A DNA stretch of 64,000 bases from Flaccisagitta enflata. Lineage: Eukaryota; Chaetognatha; Sagittoidea; Aphragmophora. Every line of letters starts with the position of its first letter. Positions within the stretch are counted from its first letter, which is position 1. The position numbers and the translations under genes were made by a program. Where the stretch lies: NCBI GenBank assembly GCA_965153355.1, contig OZ231127.1, forward strand, positions 89,590,001 through 89,654,000. The letters run 5' to 3'. Below the pieces are notes generated by a model. That model had not been told where the DNA came from and ran no database searches. It saw only the letters and a program-made list of their open reading frames with translations. Shown piece after piece: positions 1-44,819 of this stretch.

Positions 1-204
1 ACAGTAAAAAATGCTGTTTTTACAGCATTTTTACAGCATTTTACAGCAATAATTCAAAATTCAATCGCGAAATTTTTGAGAATTTAGTATGAAGTGATAA
101 AATGATTATTCTGATGCCCATATCATTGGTGGTTCTTACCTCCTGTTCTTTTTTGACAGCCTAAACCCTTCAAAATACGTGACTTTTAAAAAATACTTGA
201 GGCA

Positions 205-428
205 GCTATAAGAAATATGTTCACACCTAAAGACAGGGAATCACAAAAATACTCATTAATCGAGAACGCTTTGGGTAAGGGACTGGAAATTTTAGGGTTA
301 GACGCAGAATTTGATGCTCTTTCAGACAATACCCAGTGCAAACTTCCCTAGTTTCTTATGACGGGTCTCAATGCTAGGAATCACAGCGTGACATAAGCGT
401 GACAGGGTGTGAACACATTTCTTATAGC
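205..428. mobile_element. MITE with about 24-bp terminal inverted repeats
   Basis: Starts GCTATAAGAAATATGTTCAC and ends with its near-exact inverse GTGAACACATTTCTTATAGC, 224 bp overall. No clear target duplication and no coding capacity. Confidence 0.6.
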
Positions 429-1230
429 ACATTGAAAATTTCATATTTTTTGATTGAGATATGGCAAAGTCACGAAATTTGGCATGAACACTCTCATATG
501 TCTTCACTAAACGGGCAAAAAAGAGAAAGTTGAAAAAACTAAGGAAAGATGATGTTTTTTTATCAACAATTGGAATTATTCCCAAGAATCGTCAAAAATA
601 GTCATTTAAAAATAATCAAAAAATTGAAATTTTGCTGCTATGAGCAAGGACCTACCAACGAAAGATTTTAAGTCCTCAAAACCATAACCATGACCAATGA
701 AAATGTCCCATTACTTCATATCATATCACGTTTTTTCTCAAATTTTACAGTGATGATAGTCAGCCGGACCTAGAGAGGACATATAGAAATTGGTCAAATC
801 AGCCCTTTTTTGGGTCTTAAATCCTAACGATATGTCGACACTGAAGAAAGTAGGTTGTTTTCAGAGTGCTACCTGATGTCCCTGACCACCTAGGGACACT
901 TTTCTCAAAAAAGAAATTCAGAAAGGATACTTAATATGGCATCTTATAAGGGTATTTCCTTGGCCCGGCGAATCCAGAATCTTCACCGTCTTTAGATCGA
1001 ATTGAAATATGCAAAACCTAAATTCCCAAATTTTCAAATTTTCAGTGAATGTTTGTAATGTGTGACGGTTTTACTCTGCCAAAACTCAAACCTGAGTACT
1101 AAAAATCTTGGGGATTGCATAACTCTGATAAAGTGGCCTTTTCTGGAGCAAAATGGACTTTTTCCGACCATTTTCTCAAAGAAGCTTGTAATTTTCTGCC
1201 TGTAAATTCCAAATGGATGGAACTGGAACC
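429..1230. other. unannotated AT-rich sequence downstream of the SLC35A-like gene
   Basis: I see no splice-supported coding frame, RNA gene or clear repeat structure here. The short open frames have no family motif. Confidence 0.4.
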
Positions 1231-1238
1231 CTAAGCAT

Positions 1239-1564
1239 TAGGGCGGCTACCTGAAGGTAAATTTGGCTCAAAATTTGAAATTCCTCCGCCATCTAACCAT
1301 ACATGCTAAGCCGCATTTGGGCAGTAAATCAGACAAGCAGAGGTCGGTATTTGATCAAGAAACCCGCAAGGCACTACAATGGTAAAGTATATGAAAGCAA
1401 TTTTACAACCATTGAAACTCTATAGTGTTGCCGTGCGGGTTTTCTTTCCAGACACCGATCTCCGCTTGCCTCAATTCCTTTTTAAACACGATGTAGAGTG
1501 TATGGTTAGTTGGCTGAGGCGTTCTGAAATTTGACCATATTTGACCCTCCAGGTAACCGCCCTA
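1239..1564. mobile_element. hAT-type foldback MITE, 8-bp target duplication
   Basis: The ends TAGGGCGG and CCGCCCTA belong to arms of roughly 150 bp that are inverted, diverged copies of each other. The flanks are CTAAGCAT (1231-1238) and CTAAGAAT (1565-1572), an 8-bp duplication with one mismatch that fits the Ac-type hAT pattern nTnnnnAn. No transposase. Confidence 0.75.
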
Positions 1565-1572
1565 CTAAGAAT

Positions 1573-2437
1573 GCTGTTAGACTTACTTTTTGCTTGAACA
1601 TTTGACTATTTTTCATCACATTTGTTATGTAGATACGGATGATAAAATTTAGTCCTAATATTTCCTGCATACACATGAAATGATATGATGACTATCAAGA
1701 CCAGTAGAAGCAAGTTCCAGCGGCTGTGATTGAATCCTTACTTCCTTTTGTCTTCCAACTTCACTTCAATAGCCATTACTTTATCATTTTCACCCATTTT
1801 CCTTGGAATAATTTCTCCATGCAAAAATGATGACTTTCATCAACTCTACAAAAGGAAAATATGGGCGGTTGGGCTTCCATCCTTGACAGCTTTTTACCAT
1901 CTTTTACTGACTCCTCTTCCATCTTCATTTCTTGATTTTCACCAGATTCTTTTATTTTTATTGAATTTAAATAGTGAATAACAAAATTGGATTAATTTTG
2001 GCGTGAAAGAAATTGCGACTAAGATTCACCTAAACCAATCAAAAATAGTGTGTGTGTAGATAAATATTTGAGTTTATTTGATATTAAGAAGAAAAAATGA
2101 AGAGAGAAAAAAACTTCACAGGGGAAGAGAAACAGCAATTTATCTTTTAATCATTTTATCTACACGAAGGGAAAACATTTCAACGAGTAAATCATGTCAT
2201 AAACTTTTGATTCTATATTTTCAAGGGAAAGATTTGCGCTTTTTGGAGGAAAAAAACCTGGCCTGTATGAAAGATGGACAATATCACTACTCTACCACTT
2301 CACTTATCAAAGGATGAGAGCCTTTGGAGCTCTCAATGTTTAATCCGGACCCATCACAACTATCCTTAAACATTCCCTAGAGAAAATCCAACTGAGAATT
2401 ATCATAGAATTTCAGAATAATTATGTCACATTTGAAA
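1573..2437. other. unannotated AT-rich sequence
   Basis: Only short open frames without recognisable motifs. I cannot assign any function. Confidence 0.35.
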
Positions 2438-2751
2438 CAGTATATCATCTATTTTCCCCTCCCCCCCGTGGGGAGGGGGAAATCAAAGGGTCTGGAGATG
2501 GGGAAGGATATCAAAGGGGTAAAAAAGAGAAAAAAAAGGAAATTTTGGGAAAATATAACTTTTGACAGTACAAAATCATAAAACACAATTAGTAAAACAC
2601 AATTTAACACTATTTAAACCTTAACTTCATAGTTTTATTGCTATATGGGCAAGAAAATCATAGATATACCAATGCGACGCGACGCGTCGCAGGGAAGAAA
2701 ATCAAAGGCAGGGGGGGGGAATCAAAAGCAACTTAATAATATACACCCCTG
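2438..2751. mobile_element. diverged copy of the CAGGGGTG hAT-type MITE family
   Basis: The right end is TATACACCCCTG and the interior matches the intact copies at 11068, 35799 and 45559: a G-rich tract, GAAAATCAAAGG motifs and AACACTATTTAAAC. The left end is degenerate and no 8-bp duplication remains. Confidence 0.65.
2634..2639 (-). promoter_or_regulatory. candidate poly(A) signal AATAAA for the SLC35A-like gene
   Basis: This was the nearest canonical AATAAA I noticed on the minus strand downstream of the stop, about 310 nt away. It lies inside a diverged hAT-type MITE (2438-2751). Proposed from position only. Confidence 0.3.
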
Positions 2752-2949
2752 AAAAAAACACTATGTATGTCTAAATCTAGATGATAATAGATACTGGGTA
2801 AGAAGCTGGTAATGTTGAACTAGAAACCCCTACCATTGGCGGCAATAATCAAGGATCATCCTTGGAATACCGCTAGCGATCTATACGAAAATACTGAATA
2901 ATATGAAAATAGTACAAGTGTAAAACATTACTAGTTTTGCTACCCAACA

Positions 2950-35798
<32,849 letters not shown>

Positions 35799-36076
35799 CA
35801 GGGGTGTATATAATTGAGTGGCTTTTGATTTTTTACCCTCCTGCCTTTGATTTTATTCCCCGCGAAGCATCGCGTCGCATTACAAAATCTATGATTTTCT
35901 TCCCAACAAAGCGATAAAACAGTGTATTTAAGGTTTAATTAGTGTTAATTTATGTTTTACTAATCAAGTATGACTTGGTACAGCCAAAAGTTATATTTTC
36001 CCCAAATTTTCTTTTTTTCTCTTTTTTCCCCCTTCCTTTCCCTTCCCCATCACCAACTCAATTATATACAGGCCTG
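35799..36076. mobile_element. hAT-type MITE (CAGGGGTG family), perfect 8-bp target duplication
   Basis: Starts CAGGGGTGTATATA and ends TATATACAGGCCTG. CTGTTTTC is present on both sides (35791-35798, 36077-36084). Inverted in orientation relative to the copy at 11068. Confidence 0.85.
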
Positions 36077-36084
36077 CTGTTTTC

Positions 36085-36959
36085 ATAAATTAAATCAACA
36101 AAATTTATTGGTTCTGTAAATGTTTAACGAGCTGATGATGAGTTAAAAGAATTGGATGTTCAGCCAGATGTAAAATCGTGAACATTGAACAAGGCACACG
36201 ACCTTTTGCATTGTCAAATCCGCTGCTGGTTGGGTTTTCTCAGTGTTCTCAGGGCGTGTTTCTAGTGAGCGCCAAAAACGCGTTTGGTTCCGTGAAGCGC
36301 GTTCACAGTGTGAACACATATTCAAGAATTTCAACTGTCCCATGAGGGAGTGAGCAAAGTGAGTGAGCGAGCTCGTGAATGGAGCAAGCGAGCGAAGCAA
36401 TCGTGGCGCTGCAGAGCGAGTGAGCGGTGCGAGCGAACAAACGGTGCGAGCGGCAGGTTCAAAACGCGATTGTCTGTGACTAGAAATGCCCCCTAACACT
36501 TCAATTTAAACAAGACTGTTTGCTTGTTCGCTTGTTTTCATTCGTACAATCGTTCATCCAAAAAAAAGCATTTGCAGCCGCCGGTCTATCTGTCCGTAGG
36601 TAGTATGTATGCATCGCGTCTTCTCCAAAGCATAGAAAATCAGCGATTTTCAATAAAGGGATCATTTTAATACATTTTAAAGAGCACTGACAAGTGACCA
36701 ATCATATCTACCTCGTTAACCCAGTGATAAAATTCAGAGTTAATAATAATACACTCAGTTGATCAAATTCAGAGTGAACACATTTTTTGGCGCTCTTCTC
36801 CCTTTTTTTTTTATTTATTTAGTCGATTATTCATCTCAAGTGTCGGACTAAAAACAAAATAAAAACCGCGGTTGGGACTATTAGTTGCTGCTTCTCGCGT
36901 CTACTGCAACTACCTTTCCATTCTTATCATCGATTATTTCTCTCTCTCTGTTTCACACT

Positions 36960-36960
<1 letters not shown>
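36085..36960. other. intergenic stretch with GAGCGAGC-type repeats
   Basis: Short tandem GAGTGAGCGAGC/GAGCGAAG units near 36350-36440. TTTCTAGT-containing imperfect inverted repeats near 36250 and 36485 may mark a degraded MITE. No gene. Confidence 0.35.
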
Positions 36961-36962
<2 letters not shown>

Positions 36963-36998
<36 letters not shown>

Positions 36999-37113
36999 AT
37001 CTCTTTCTGTCTATCTCTCTCTGTCTATCTCCTTTGTCTCTGTGTCTGTCTGTCTATCTCTCTCTCTCTCTGCATCTGCGTGTGTGTGTGTCTCTCTCTC
37101 TCTCTGCCTCTGC

Positions 37114-37170
<57 letters not shown>
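36963..37170. repeat. (CT)n/(CTGT)n compound microsatellite
   Basis: Long pyrimidine tract broken by GTGTCTGTCTGT and GCGTGTGTGTG pieces. Confidence 0.85.
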
Positions 37171-37174
<4 letters not shown>

Positions 37175-37334
37175 GCCCATAACGACTGCGAGAGTAATCG
37201 GAACAAATAGGCCTGACAGTCTGACACAGTCATAAGGGACAAATGTAATAAACTAGTCGTCCAAGGATTGCGCATGGTTAGCGGTACCCGATGCCCTGCT
37301 TAGAGTGATTAGCTGCAGAAGTGGAGTGAGAGCA

Positions 37335-37385
37335 GGGCAGCGGCCCCAAAGGGCCGATGTCCTGTAGGACACAGGGGTGAATTTC
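37335..37385. repeat. family D palindromic end
   Basis: GGGCAGCGGCCCCAAAGGGC, then CGATGTCCTGTAGGACACAG, then GGGGTGAATTTCC. The same end type appears inverted at 30225-30273. Confidence 0.5.
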
Positions 37386-37410
37386 CAGACGTCCTGAGAA
37401 GGCACATTTG

Positions 37411-37791
37411 CAGGCCTGATTTTAGAGCGAGCCCGCGAGCCCGATGCTCTCTATTTTGCTCTCGGGCTCTCATATTTTGCAAGCTCTGAGCCCGGTAGGC
37501 TCTCTCTCATTGGGATGGATTCAAAGCGCTTTGGCTGATTGAGTGAAATATTTGAAAAAGCATCAAGTTTTGACTCATTTTTTGATTTATTCACTAACTG
37601 AATCATTTCAATGGTGGTTATTCATCGTTATATCATATAATCAGTAGCTGCTATTACAAATCTAGGCTAAAATGATCATTAAGTTTGGTATAGTATTTTT
37701 ACCGGGCTCAAGGTTTTCCATTCGGGCTCTGTCAAATTGTGGGGAGCGAGCCCGACTGGCTCAGTCTAAAAAATCACTAAAATCAGGCCTG
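37411..37791. mobile_element. hAT-type MITE with CAGGCCTGATTTTAG ends, perfect 8-bp duplication
   Basis: Inverted ends CAGGCCTGATTTTAG and CTAAAATCAGGCCTG. CACATTTG flanks both sides (37403-37410, 37792-37799). GAGCCCG motifs lie just inside both ends. 381 bp, non-coding. Confidence 0.85.
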
Positions 37792-37839
37792 CACATTTGA
37801 GGCGTTTTGGGCTACTTTCCTTGTTATTTAATGAGAATA

Positions 37840-38090
37840 TTGATTTTTTTTCCATTTCATTGTCAATTTTCCATGTTATTCAATCTCAATTTTGCATTTA
37901 TTTCATAATTTTGTTAATTTTCCATGTTATTCAATAGGAATTTCTCAAATTTTTTACTTCTTGTAAATTTTCCATATTATTCAATGGGAATTTCATATTT
38001 TTTTAATTTCTCTATTAATTTTCCATGTTATTCAATGGGAATTATGCATTTCTTCAATTTTCCATGTTATTCAATGGGAACATGAGGCTC
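37840..38090. repeat. degenerate tandem repeat TTTTCCATGTTATTCAATGG
   Basis: Five or six imperfect copies, each followed by a variable T-rich spacer. Confidence 0.6.
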
Positions 38091-38257
38091 AGAAGCTGTG
38101 GCATGGGGGGGGGGATGGACGGACATATGGACTTATAGGAAGTGAAAAGATCATGCGGTCTGCCTTGTCCCAAAAGGGATTACACACTGTACGAGTCATT
38201 GGATGCGCCAATATGGCTAATATCATTATGACAGCGTCCCCCCGAAGGCAACATTTG

Positions 38258-39345
38258 TTTTTAGTCGCGTGCACGCGACTCTATGACCCGCTCTGTCCGT
38301 CGGTCCGTCCGTCGGTCGGTCGGTCACACTTAGCTTTTTTGCGTCGTTTTTGGTCATTTTGGGTCGTCTGGAGTTATTTTGAGCCATTTTTTTGTTGTGT
38401 TTGGTCATTTTTGGTCATTTTTGGTTGTTTTTAGTCATTTTTGGTCATTTTTGGTCATTTTGGTCATTTTGGTCATTTTGGTCATTTTGGTTTTTTTGGT
38501 CATTTTTGGTCATTTTTTGTCATTTTTGGTTATTTTTGGTTATTTTTGGTTACTTTTGGTTACTTTTGGTTATTTTTGATCATTTTTGGTCATTTTTGGT
38601 CATTTTTGGTCATTTTGGTCATTTTGGTCGTTTTTGCAATTTTGGTCAATTTGGTCATTTTTGGTCATTTTTGATCATTCTTGGTCATTCTTGGTCATTT
38701 TTGGTCATTTTTGGTCATTTTTGGTCATTTTTGGTCATTTTTGGTCATTTTTGGTCATTTTTTGTTTAAGTCGGCTGGTTTAAGTCGGCTGGTTTATGTT
38801 GTCTGCTTTAAGTCAGCTGGTTTAGGTTGGCTGGATTAGGTCGGCTGGTTTAAGTCAGCTGATTTAGGTCTGCTGGTTAAGGTCTGCTGGTTTAAGTCTG
38901 CTGGTTTAAGTCTGCGGGTTTAAGTCTGCGGGTTTAAGTCGGCTGGTTTGAGTCAGCTGGTTTAAGTCGGCTGATTTAAGTTGGCTGGTTTAAGTTGGCT
39001 GGTTTAAGTCTGCTGGTTTAAGTCTGCTGGTTTGGGTCTGGTTTAAGTCTGGTTTAAGTCTGGTTTATGTCTGGTTTATGTCTGATTTAGGTCTGGTTTT
39101 GGTCTGGTTTTGGTCTGGTTTTGGTCTGGTTTAAGTCTGGTTTGAGTCTGGTTTGAGTCTGGTTTGAGTCTGGTTTGAGTCTGGTTTGAGTCTGGTTTGC
39201 GCCTGGTTTTAGTCTGGTTTGAGTCTGGTTTGGGTCTGGTTTGGGTCTGGTTTAAGTCTGATTTTCAAAAAAAAAAGATCAATAAGGAGTCAGGTCAGTT
39301 CAGTTATTTTTGTCCTGCACGCGACTTATAGGTGTTGGCCTTGTT
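38258..39345 (-). mobile_element. Helentron/pearl-like element, long subtype B with satellite core
   Basis: TTTTTAGTCGCGTGCACGCG, GACCCGCTCTGTCC, (GTCC/GGTC)n, then about 400 bp of GGTCATTTTT units, then about 500 bp of GGTTTAAGTCTGCT units, then GCACGCGACTTATAGGTG and TTGGCCTTGTT. The hairpin is at 38263-38280. The core differs from other B copies, but both ends are the same. Confidence 0.68.
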
Positions 39346-40280
39346 CAAAGAGGGTCAAAATGGAAATTATGAATGAATATAAACGGAAAAACAAATAAAT
39401 AATAGTGATTCAGATAGCTCAGACATAATATTTAAAAGAAAAATTTGCATTTATATAGCAAGAAAAATCAAGTTTAGCTTATGTTACTAAAGAAAATTTC
39501 TACTTTTTTCACTTTTGGTCACTGACAGGGGACTGGTTTAAATTCAAAATTTGCATAGAAAACAAAAAAATGAAAAAACAAAGAACATAGTTCTCTTCCC
39601 AAATCGATTACAGAGAGAACTATGTTTTTCAAAATGCAAAATTTCCCTCTGTATGGCTTTCTTAGAATTTAGACCACAGAAAATGAAAAAAAGTGTTTGC
39701 TAAAAACCATCATTTTCCTGCTTGTTTCTATGTGAATCGCATAGTTCAAATTACTTTTTTTATCAGAATATAATAAGGTATACACCAAATGTCTTTAGAG
39801 ACAATTTTTCTATTAAAAGCATTCCAGCTTTATTATTGTCCTGATAATGATGCAAAAAGTATGGTAAAACACTAAATTTTCCTTCGAAAATTCGCCGTCT
39901 TATGCTGTGATTACCAATGGAAACACCGCTACAGTTGGGATAAATGATCATGCTTTTGTCTGCCTGCAACCTGCTTACCAATGGAAGCACTATTACTACT
40001 GGAACATACATGATGCCTATTTTTGAACATTACAACACTGACATTACCATGACAAATTTCAAATCTTGGTTGGAGTTGACAATACGGCCTTTGTTAATTT
40101 TTGCTAAGACGATGAATCCGCTTACTACTTCATTTCAACAATTTCAAAAGCCCAATGACGACATTGAGCGCCCTTCGGATGGGGATGATCTGCGGCGCCC
40201 ACGTTCAAATGCAATGAAAAATAATGCTAAATGAACAATCCCCATGAATTATATCAACTTATGTGAAGTAAATGTATTAA
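39346..40280. other. unassigned intergenic sequence with one hairpin repeat copy
   Basis: 39535-39760 resembles the 12747-13490 unit, with the perfect stem AACATAGTTCTCT/AGAGAACTATGTT. A 96-codon plus frame at 39944-40234 has no recognisable motif, so I do not call it. Confidence 0.4.

Positions 40281-40364
<84 letters not shown>
40281..40364. repeat. (CT)n microsatellite
   Basis: About 84 bp of uninterrupted CT. Confidence 0.9.
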
Positions 40365-40366
<2 letters not shown>

Positions 40367-40702
40367 ACCAAGGTGAAAATAAGGTTACGTTGTTAAGGCT
40401 AACTGCAAACTGCCACCAATAGTGAATACGGATAGACGCAACTTCCTGAGCAGCAGCAAGTGGCCGAGCACGCGAGGGGTTGTGCACCATTCGCTGGAGG
40501 GAAGCAGGCATATATCCGGCATCTGTCATTGTAGCATTCCAAGCCCGATCTGGTAACGTAACGATACACGTAGAGACAAATGGATGGACAAACAGAAACT
40601 GGTTCAGGTTTTACCTGTAGGTATCAATCTTTGCCCTAACTATTTTTGGTAAAGTTTGTTTTTGGTTTAGATCGAGAAAGTGTTTTTCAGACTTTTTAAT
40701 TG

Positions 40703-40888
40703 AACAAGGCCGGATACACGGATACCCCAGTCGCGTGCGGGTGAGCATGGGCCATATTTAAGGGAACTTGAAGGAGCAGCGAGTAGCAGCGAGGCCAAAG
40801 ATCTCAAAAACAAAGTTGAGCGTGACCGACGGACGGACTGACGGATCGCCTAACCGAGGTGCAGAGTCGCGTAGCACGCGAGTAAAAA
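40703..40888 (+). mobile_element. Helentron/pearl-like element, subtype A
   Basis: ACAAGGCCGGATACACGGA, CCCAGTCGCGTGCGGGTGAG, GACCGACGGACGGACTGACG, CGCCTAACCGAGGTGCAGAG and TCGCGTAGCACGCGAGTAAA. The last stem pair carries a mismatch (CGAGT). Confidence 0.68.
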
Positions 40889-41127
40889 TAGGAGTGGTGC
40901 GCGTATACGCGTATTAACAAGTCAGTGAGGGTTCACAAGGTCCTCTTCCATTATTCTCAGTTTGGGTGTAGTGAGGGATATTGTTCCACTTGTCATAGCA
41001 CTCAAAAGTCTCGTTTCAATCGTTTGACTGGCTGACGTAACTCGCCGCGGCCGGAAATTCCGAAAAAAGTAACCTTTATTGGAAGGACTGCCTTTGTAAG
41101 CCTGAAAGGGAAGAACGTTATCCGGAA

Positions 41128-41615
41128 ACAAGGCCAACACCTATAAGTCGCGTGCTGGACATAACTTAAAATTGACTTAAAATGACTTAAGACATAAAAT
41201 GATATCAAATGACTTATATGACTAAATTGACTTAAGTGACTTAATACAAGGCCGGATACACGGCTACCGAAGTCGCGTGCGGATGGGCAGGGGCCATATT
41301 TAAGTCCACTCCATCATTTGGGCTGGAGCAGTAAGGCCAAAGACCGCAAAAACCCAAAAAAAGTAAAGTGTGACGGATGGACGGACCGACGGACGGACGA
41401 ACCGACAAAGCGGGTTGTAGAGTCGCGTAGCACGCGACTAATAATTTAAAATGACTTGCAATAACTAAAAATGACTTAGAATGACTTAAAATGACCTTAA
41501 ATGACCTAAAATGACTTGAAGTAACAAAAGAATAAGTTTGATTGACAGACTGACATACCGATGGACCGACGGACCGACTAAGCGGGTTGTGGAGTCGCGT
41601 GCGCGCGACTAAAAA
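41128..41615 (+). mobile_element. Helentron-like subtype B carrying a nested subtype A copy
   Basis: Starts ACAAGGCCAACACCTATAAG, then TCGCGTGC and TGACTTAAAA units. It is interrupted at 41246-41440 by a complete subtype A element, resumes the TGACTTAAAA units, and ends (GGACCGAC)n, GCGGGTTGTGGAG and TCGCGTGCGCGCGACTAAAA. Confidence 0.68.
41246..41440 (+). mobile_element. Helentron/pearl-like element, subtype A, nested
   Basis: ACAAGGCCGGATACACGGCT to GTCGCGTAGCACGCGACTAA. It lies inside the subtype B repeat at AT-rich sequence (TTAAT / AATTTAAAA), so activity of A postdates that B copy. Confidence 0.7.
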
Positions 41616-42175
41616 GAGAGAAGGGAAAAATCGCTGTACGCTTGAACATGAACCCCACTCCGACGAATTGCACAGAATTAATAAAACAAAACTATATAAG
41701 AGCTAATATGACAAATACAAAAATACAGAGTAAAAGGTCAGAGAATTACATCAGAATTCTGTTTGCGGGGGAGCCGGGTTTTACTGTACATGTATAAACA
41801 AACTCGGACATCTGTCTCAAAAAAAAGGAGCTTTCTTTGGTTGTCAAACAAGATAGATCCCCACAGTGACGTAAGTGTATGTACCATTGTCCGCGCGTAT
41901 TTAGAAATAACTGGGATTCAATTCCCATTCTTTTTTTTTCTGGTACTTAATTCCCTTTAATTTTCTTTAGTATTAAAATAGGAAATTGTTTCCTTGAGTT
42001 TTCTTATGCCGTCACGTGGAAAAGATCCAATTTAAGACAACAATAACAAGTGACTTGGCTTGGAAGCAGATGGATATTTAGCAGTCGTGTATTTTTAGCT
42101 GTCGTTTTTGTATCCACTTTTAAGGCTCGATAGTGAGAAATCGCATGACTCGATTATCAAGGACTGTGTGCGGGT

Positions 42176-42458
<283 letters not shown>

Positions 42459-43068
42459 GATAAAGTAAGAAGAAGAACAAGTCATGTCATGGCCAGGTAA
42501 CGTTAAGGAATAAAAGCCGCTTGAAAAAAACAAAACTGGATTTTAGTCGCGGACACGCAAAGAGCACACGAAGGGGCAAATCATGGTCTAGAACGAAAAT
42601 TGTAATAATCAATTTACGATTTTTTAAAAGAAACTATTTCTTCAATAAATATTATTCATTGGCATTGCGTATAAAACCAGTTGGAAAATTGAGAAAATAA
42701 CCCCATTCCTCGACTTGTCCTTAATCCTTAATCCTTGTTCTCTCTCTGAATGCAAATATTTGCATTTCTAAAGAAATATAATTAAGGCCAAGAGATGCCC
42801 AATAGATGCGTCCTCTTTAGATGTAAGATATTGAAATATAAATTTTATAGATCTAATGATATTGAGATATAATGATACGAAGATATAAAGATATTGAGAT
42901 AAAAAGGAAATATAAACTGATTCCTCCCTCACCCCCTCCTTGCTCTCCCCCCTCCAACGCCTCCCCACCCCCCCCCCTCGCCTCGTCCTCACGAAGAGAC
43001 ATGAAGGGACATGGAGAGACATTGAGAGATCTGGAGAGAGAAACAGAAATGAGGAAACAAGAGGAGAC

Positions 43069-43385
43069 AATGATGAGACATGAAGAGACATGAAGAGACA
43101 TGAAGAGACATGAAGAGACATGAAGAGACATGAAGAGACATGAAGAGACATGATGAGACATGAAGAGACATGATGAGACATGATGAGACATGAAGAGACA
43201 TGAAGAGACATGAAGAGACATGAAGAGACATGAAGAGACATGAAGAGACATGAGAGACGTAAGAGAAATAGAAGAGTAATAGAGACAAAGAAGACATATA
43301 GGCGAGAAAAGAGATATACGAGACATAAGAGACATAAGAGACATGAAGAGACATGAAGAGACATGAAGAGACATGAAGAGAAATG
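43069..43385. repeat. 10-bp minisatellite GACATGAAGA
   Basis: About 20 tandem copies with variants GACATGATGA to 43250, a degenerate middle, then five or six further copies to 43385. Three units make 30 bp, so an artificial 10-residue repeat protein appears in the reverse frames. Confidence 0.85.
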
Positions 43386-43439
43386 AAGAGAAAACCTTAG
43401 AAATCGCGTTCAGAAATTTTCGCGTTACGGACATTCAGA

Positions 43440-43960
43440 CAGACAGGCAGACTGACCAGGGGACACACCCTCTAATAGAGATGCGAAGACGCATCTAAGC
43501 TGTTCTTTAAAATTTAAATTTTCGTACATCGAGATATAAATAATTTCACGCGAAACGACTTCTCGAATTGGATGCTCGCGTGCACCGCGACAGAAGCTGC
43601 TATGTCGGTACGTCCGTCGATCTGTCTGTCCATCACTTTTTTAAAGTGCGTGTGTCGCTATTCCGCTCCTGCCTACCCGACCACGACTGGGGGGAAGCGT
43701 ATACGGCCTTGTAATTAACGGTTTTTATTGACTTTTTTTTATTCGCGGACGCGGTAGGTAACATTTTTGATTTGCGAGCGGTTGTTGCATCACTACCCCT
43801 GCCCAACCCTCCGCGGCTGTCCTGCCGTGTATCCGGCCTTGTTAAAAAATATTTTGGAAAAAAAACCGGCAAGAATATTTTGTCTGTCCTTTGCATTACT
43901 GCTTCTGCCCGAATGTTTGTCGGGTTGGCCGTGTATCCGGCCTGGTTTTTCCTGTTCCTC
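43440..43960 (-). repeat. cluster of Helentron-like 5' ends and one AGATGCG hairpin end
   Basis: Three successive termini TACGGCCTTGTAA, GTGTATCCGGCCTTGTT and GTGTATCCGGCCTGG (near 43704, 43824 and 43930), each preceded by CTGCCC-type sequence. A plus-oriented terminal hairpin AGATGCGAAGACGCATCT lies at 43479-43496. Looks like serial truncated or chained copies. Confidence 0.5.
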
Positions 43961-44069
43961 TTAGCATTAACGGGTAGTTTTTTCATCACTGTCAAAACAT
44001 TGGACACGCAAGACGGCGCAATATGTCGGGTTTTTTTACATGTTTTTTCGTAACTGGCGACTCTTTTTT

Positions 44070-44800
44070 GCTGATGCAATACCAGTTATGGCGAATGTCG
44101 CCGTGAGGAAAAACGTCGTAAACATTAGCCAATTACATGTTAAGCAAAATGAGCTTAAAAAACTAGATAAGTTGAAATATTTAACATCTTTCTTGCAGAT
44201 AAACGCTATGCTCACTCACATGCTTTCTTATAATTATATGCTCCGACATGCATCTAAATATCTTTCTTATTTATTTGAAATCTAGGAAAATATTAAGCTA
44301 GAATATTCAAAAAAACTCTCGAAGATAAGCAGCTACATGCTTATAACCAACATGGGAATAGCTGTTGGAAAAGCAAACTCAAAAATTTGGGCAAGGCGTT
44401 CATTTTAACTTTTTTTAGGTCCCGTTATCTTATAGTATAGGATCTCACCATTGTCAAAAAAAGCCGAGAAACGCGGTTTTTGCACAGAGGATAAGCAGAC
44501 CAACAGATGGACTGTCGGAGGGACGGACAGACTGACAGACGGATGGATGGACGGATGGATCAACGGACAGACAGACAGACCAATGAATGAACTAACCCTT
44601 TTATAGAGATACGTTCCTGACAGACGCATCTAAAAAGCAAAAAATACATTAGAATTTTTTATAAAAAAAAATTCTATCTAAAAAAATATTCATTGTAGAG
44701 TGCTCTGCTTGGCGCTAAATAAAAGAGGATAGTCAAATTTGCTTACCCTTTCAAATTTCTATTTTGTTTAAAAAATCTTTCAGTCATCTAAGTTTCACAA
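44070..44800. repeat. mixed repeat stretch: MAxVAVRKx segment, TGAGCT family remnants, AGATACG hairpin end
   Basis: 44070-44130 matches the dispersed segment. 44140-44370 is a diverged TGAGCTAAATGAGCT unit. 44480-44637 is a Helentron-like 3' end with (ACGG/ACAG)n and the stem AGATACGT/ACGCATCT. 44640-44800 matches the GAGCATTCTGCTTGGCGCC block. Confidence 0.45.
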
Positions 44801-44819
44801 CTTTAAAAAAAGAAAATAA

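Noticed and set aside
36243-36500. degraded hAT MITE with TTTCTAGT ends
   Set aside because: The inverted ends are imperfect and no target duplication fits, so it is only mentioned in the description of that stretch.
39944-40234. 96-codon plus frame
   Set aside because: No recognisable motif, no splice context, surrounded by repeats.
40380-40529. minus frame MTDAGYMPASLQRMVHN as a gene fragment
   Set aside because: It runs straight into a (CT)n tract and nothing in it is recognisable; kept out for lack of support.
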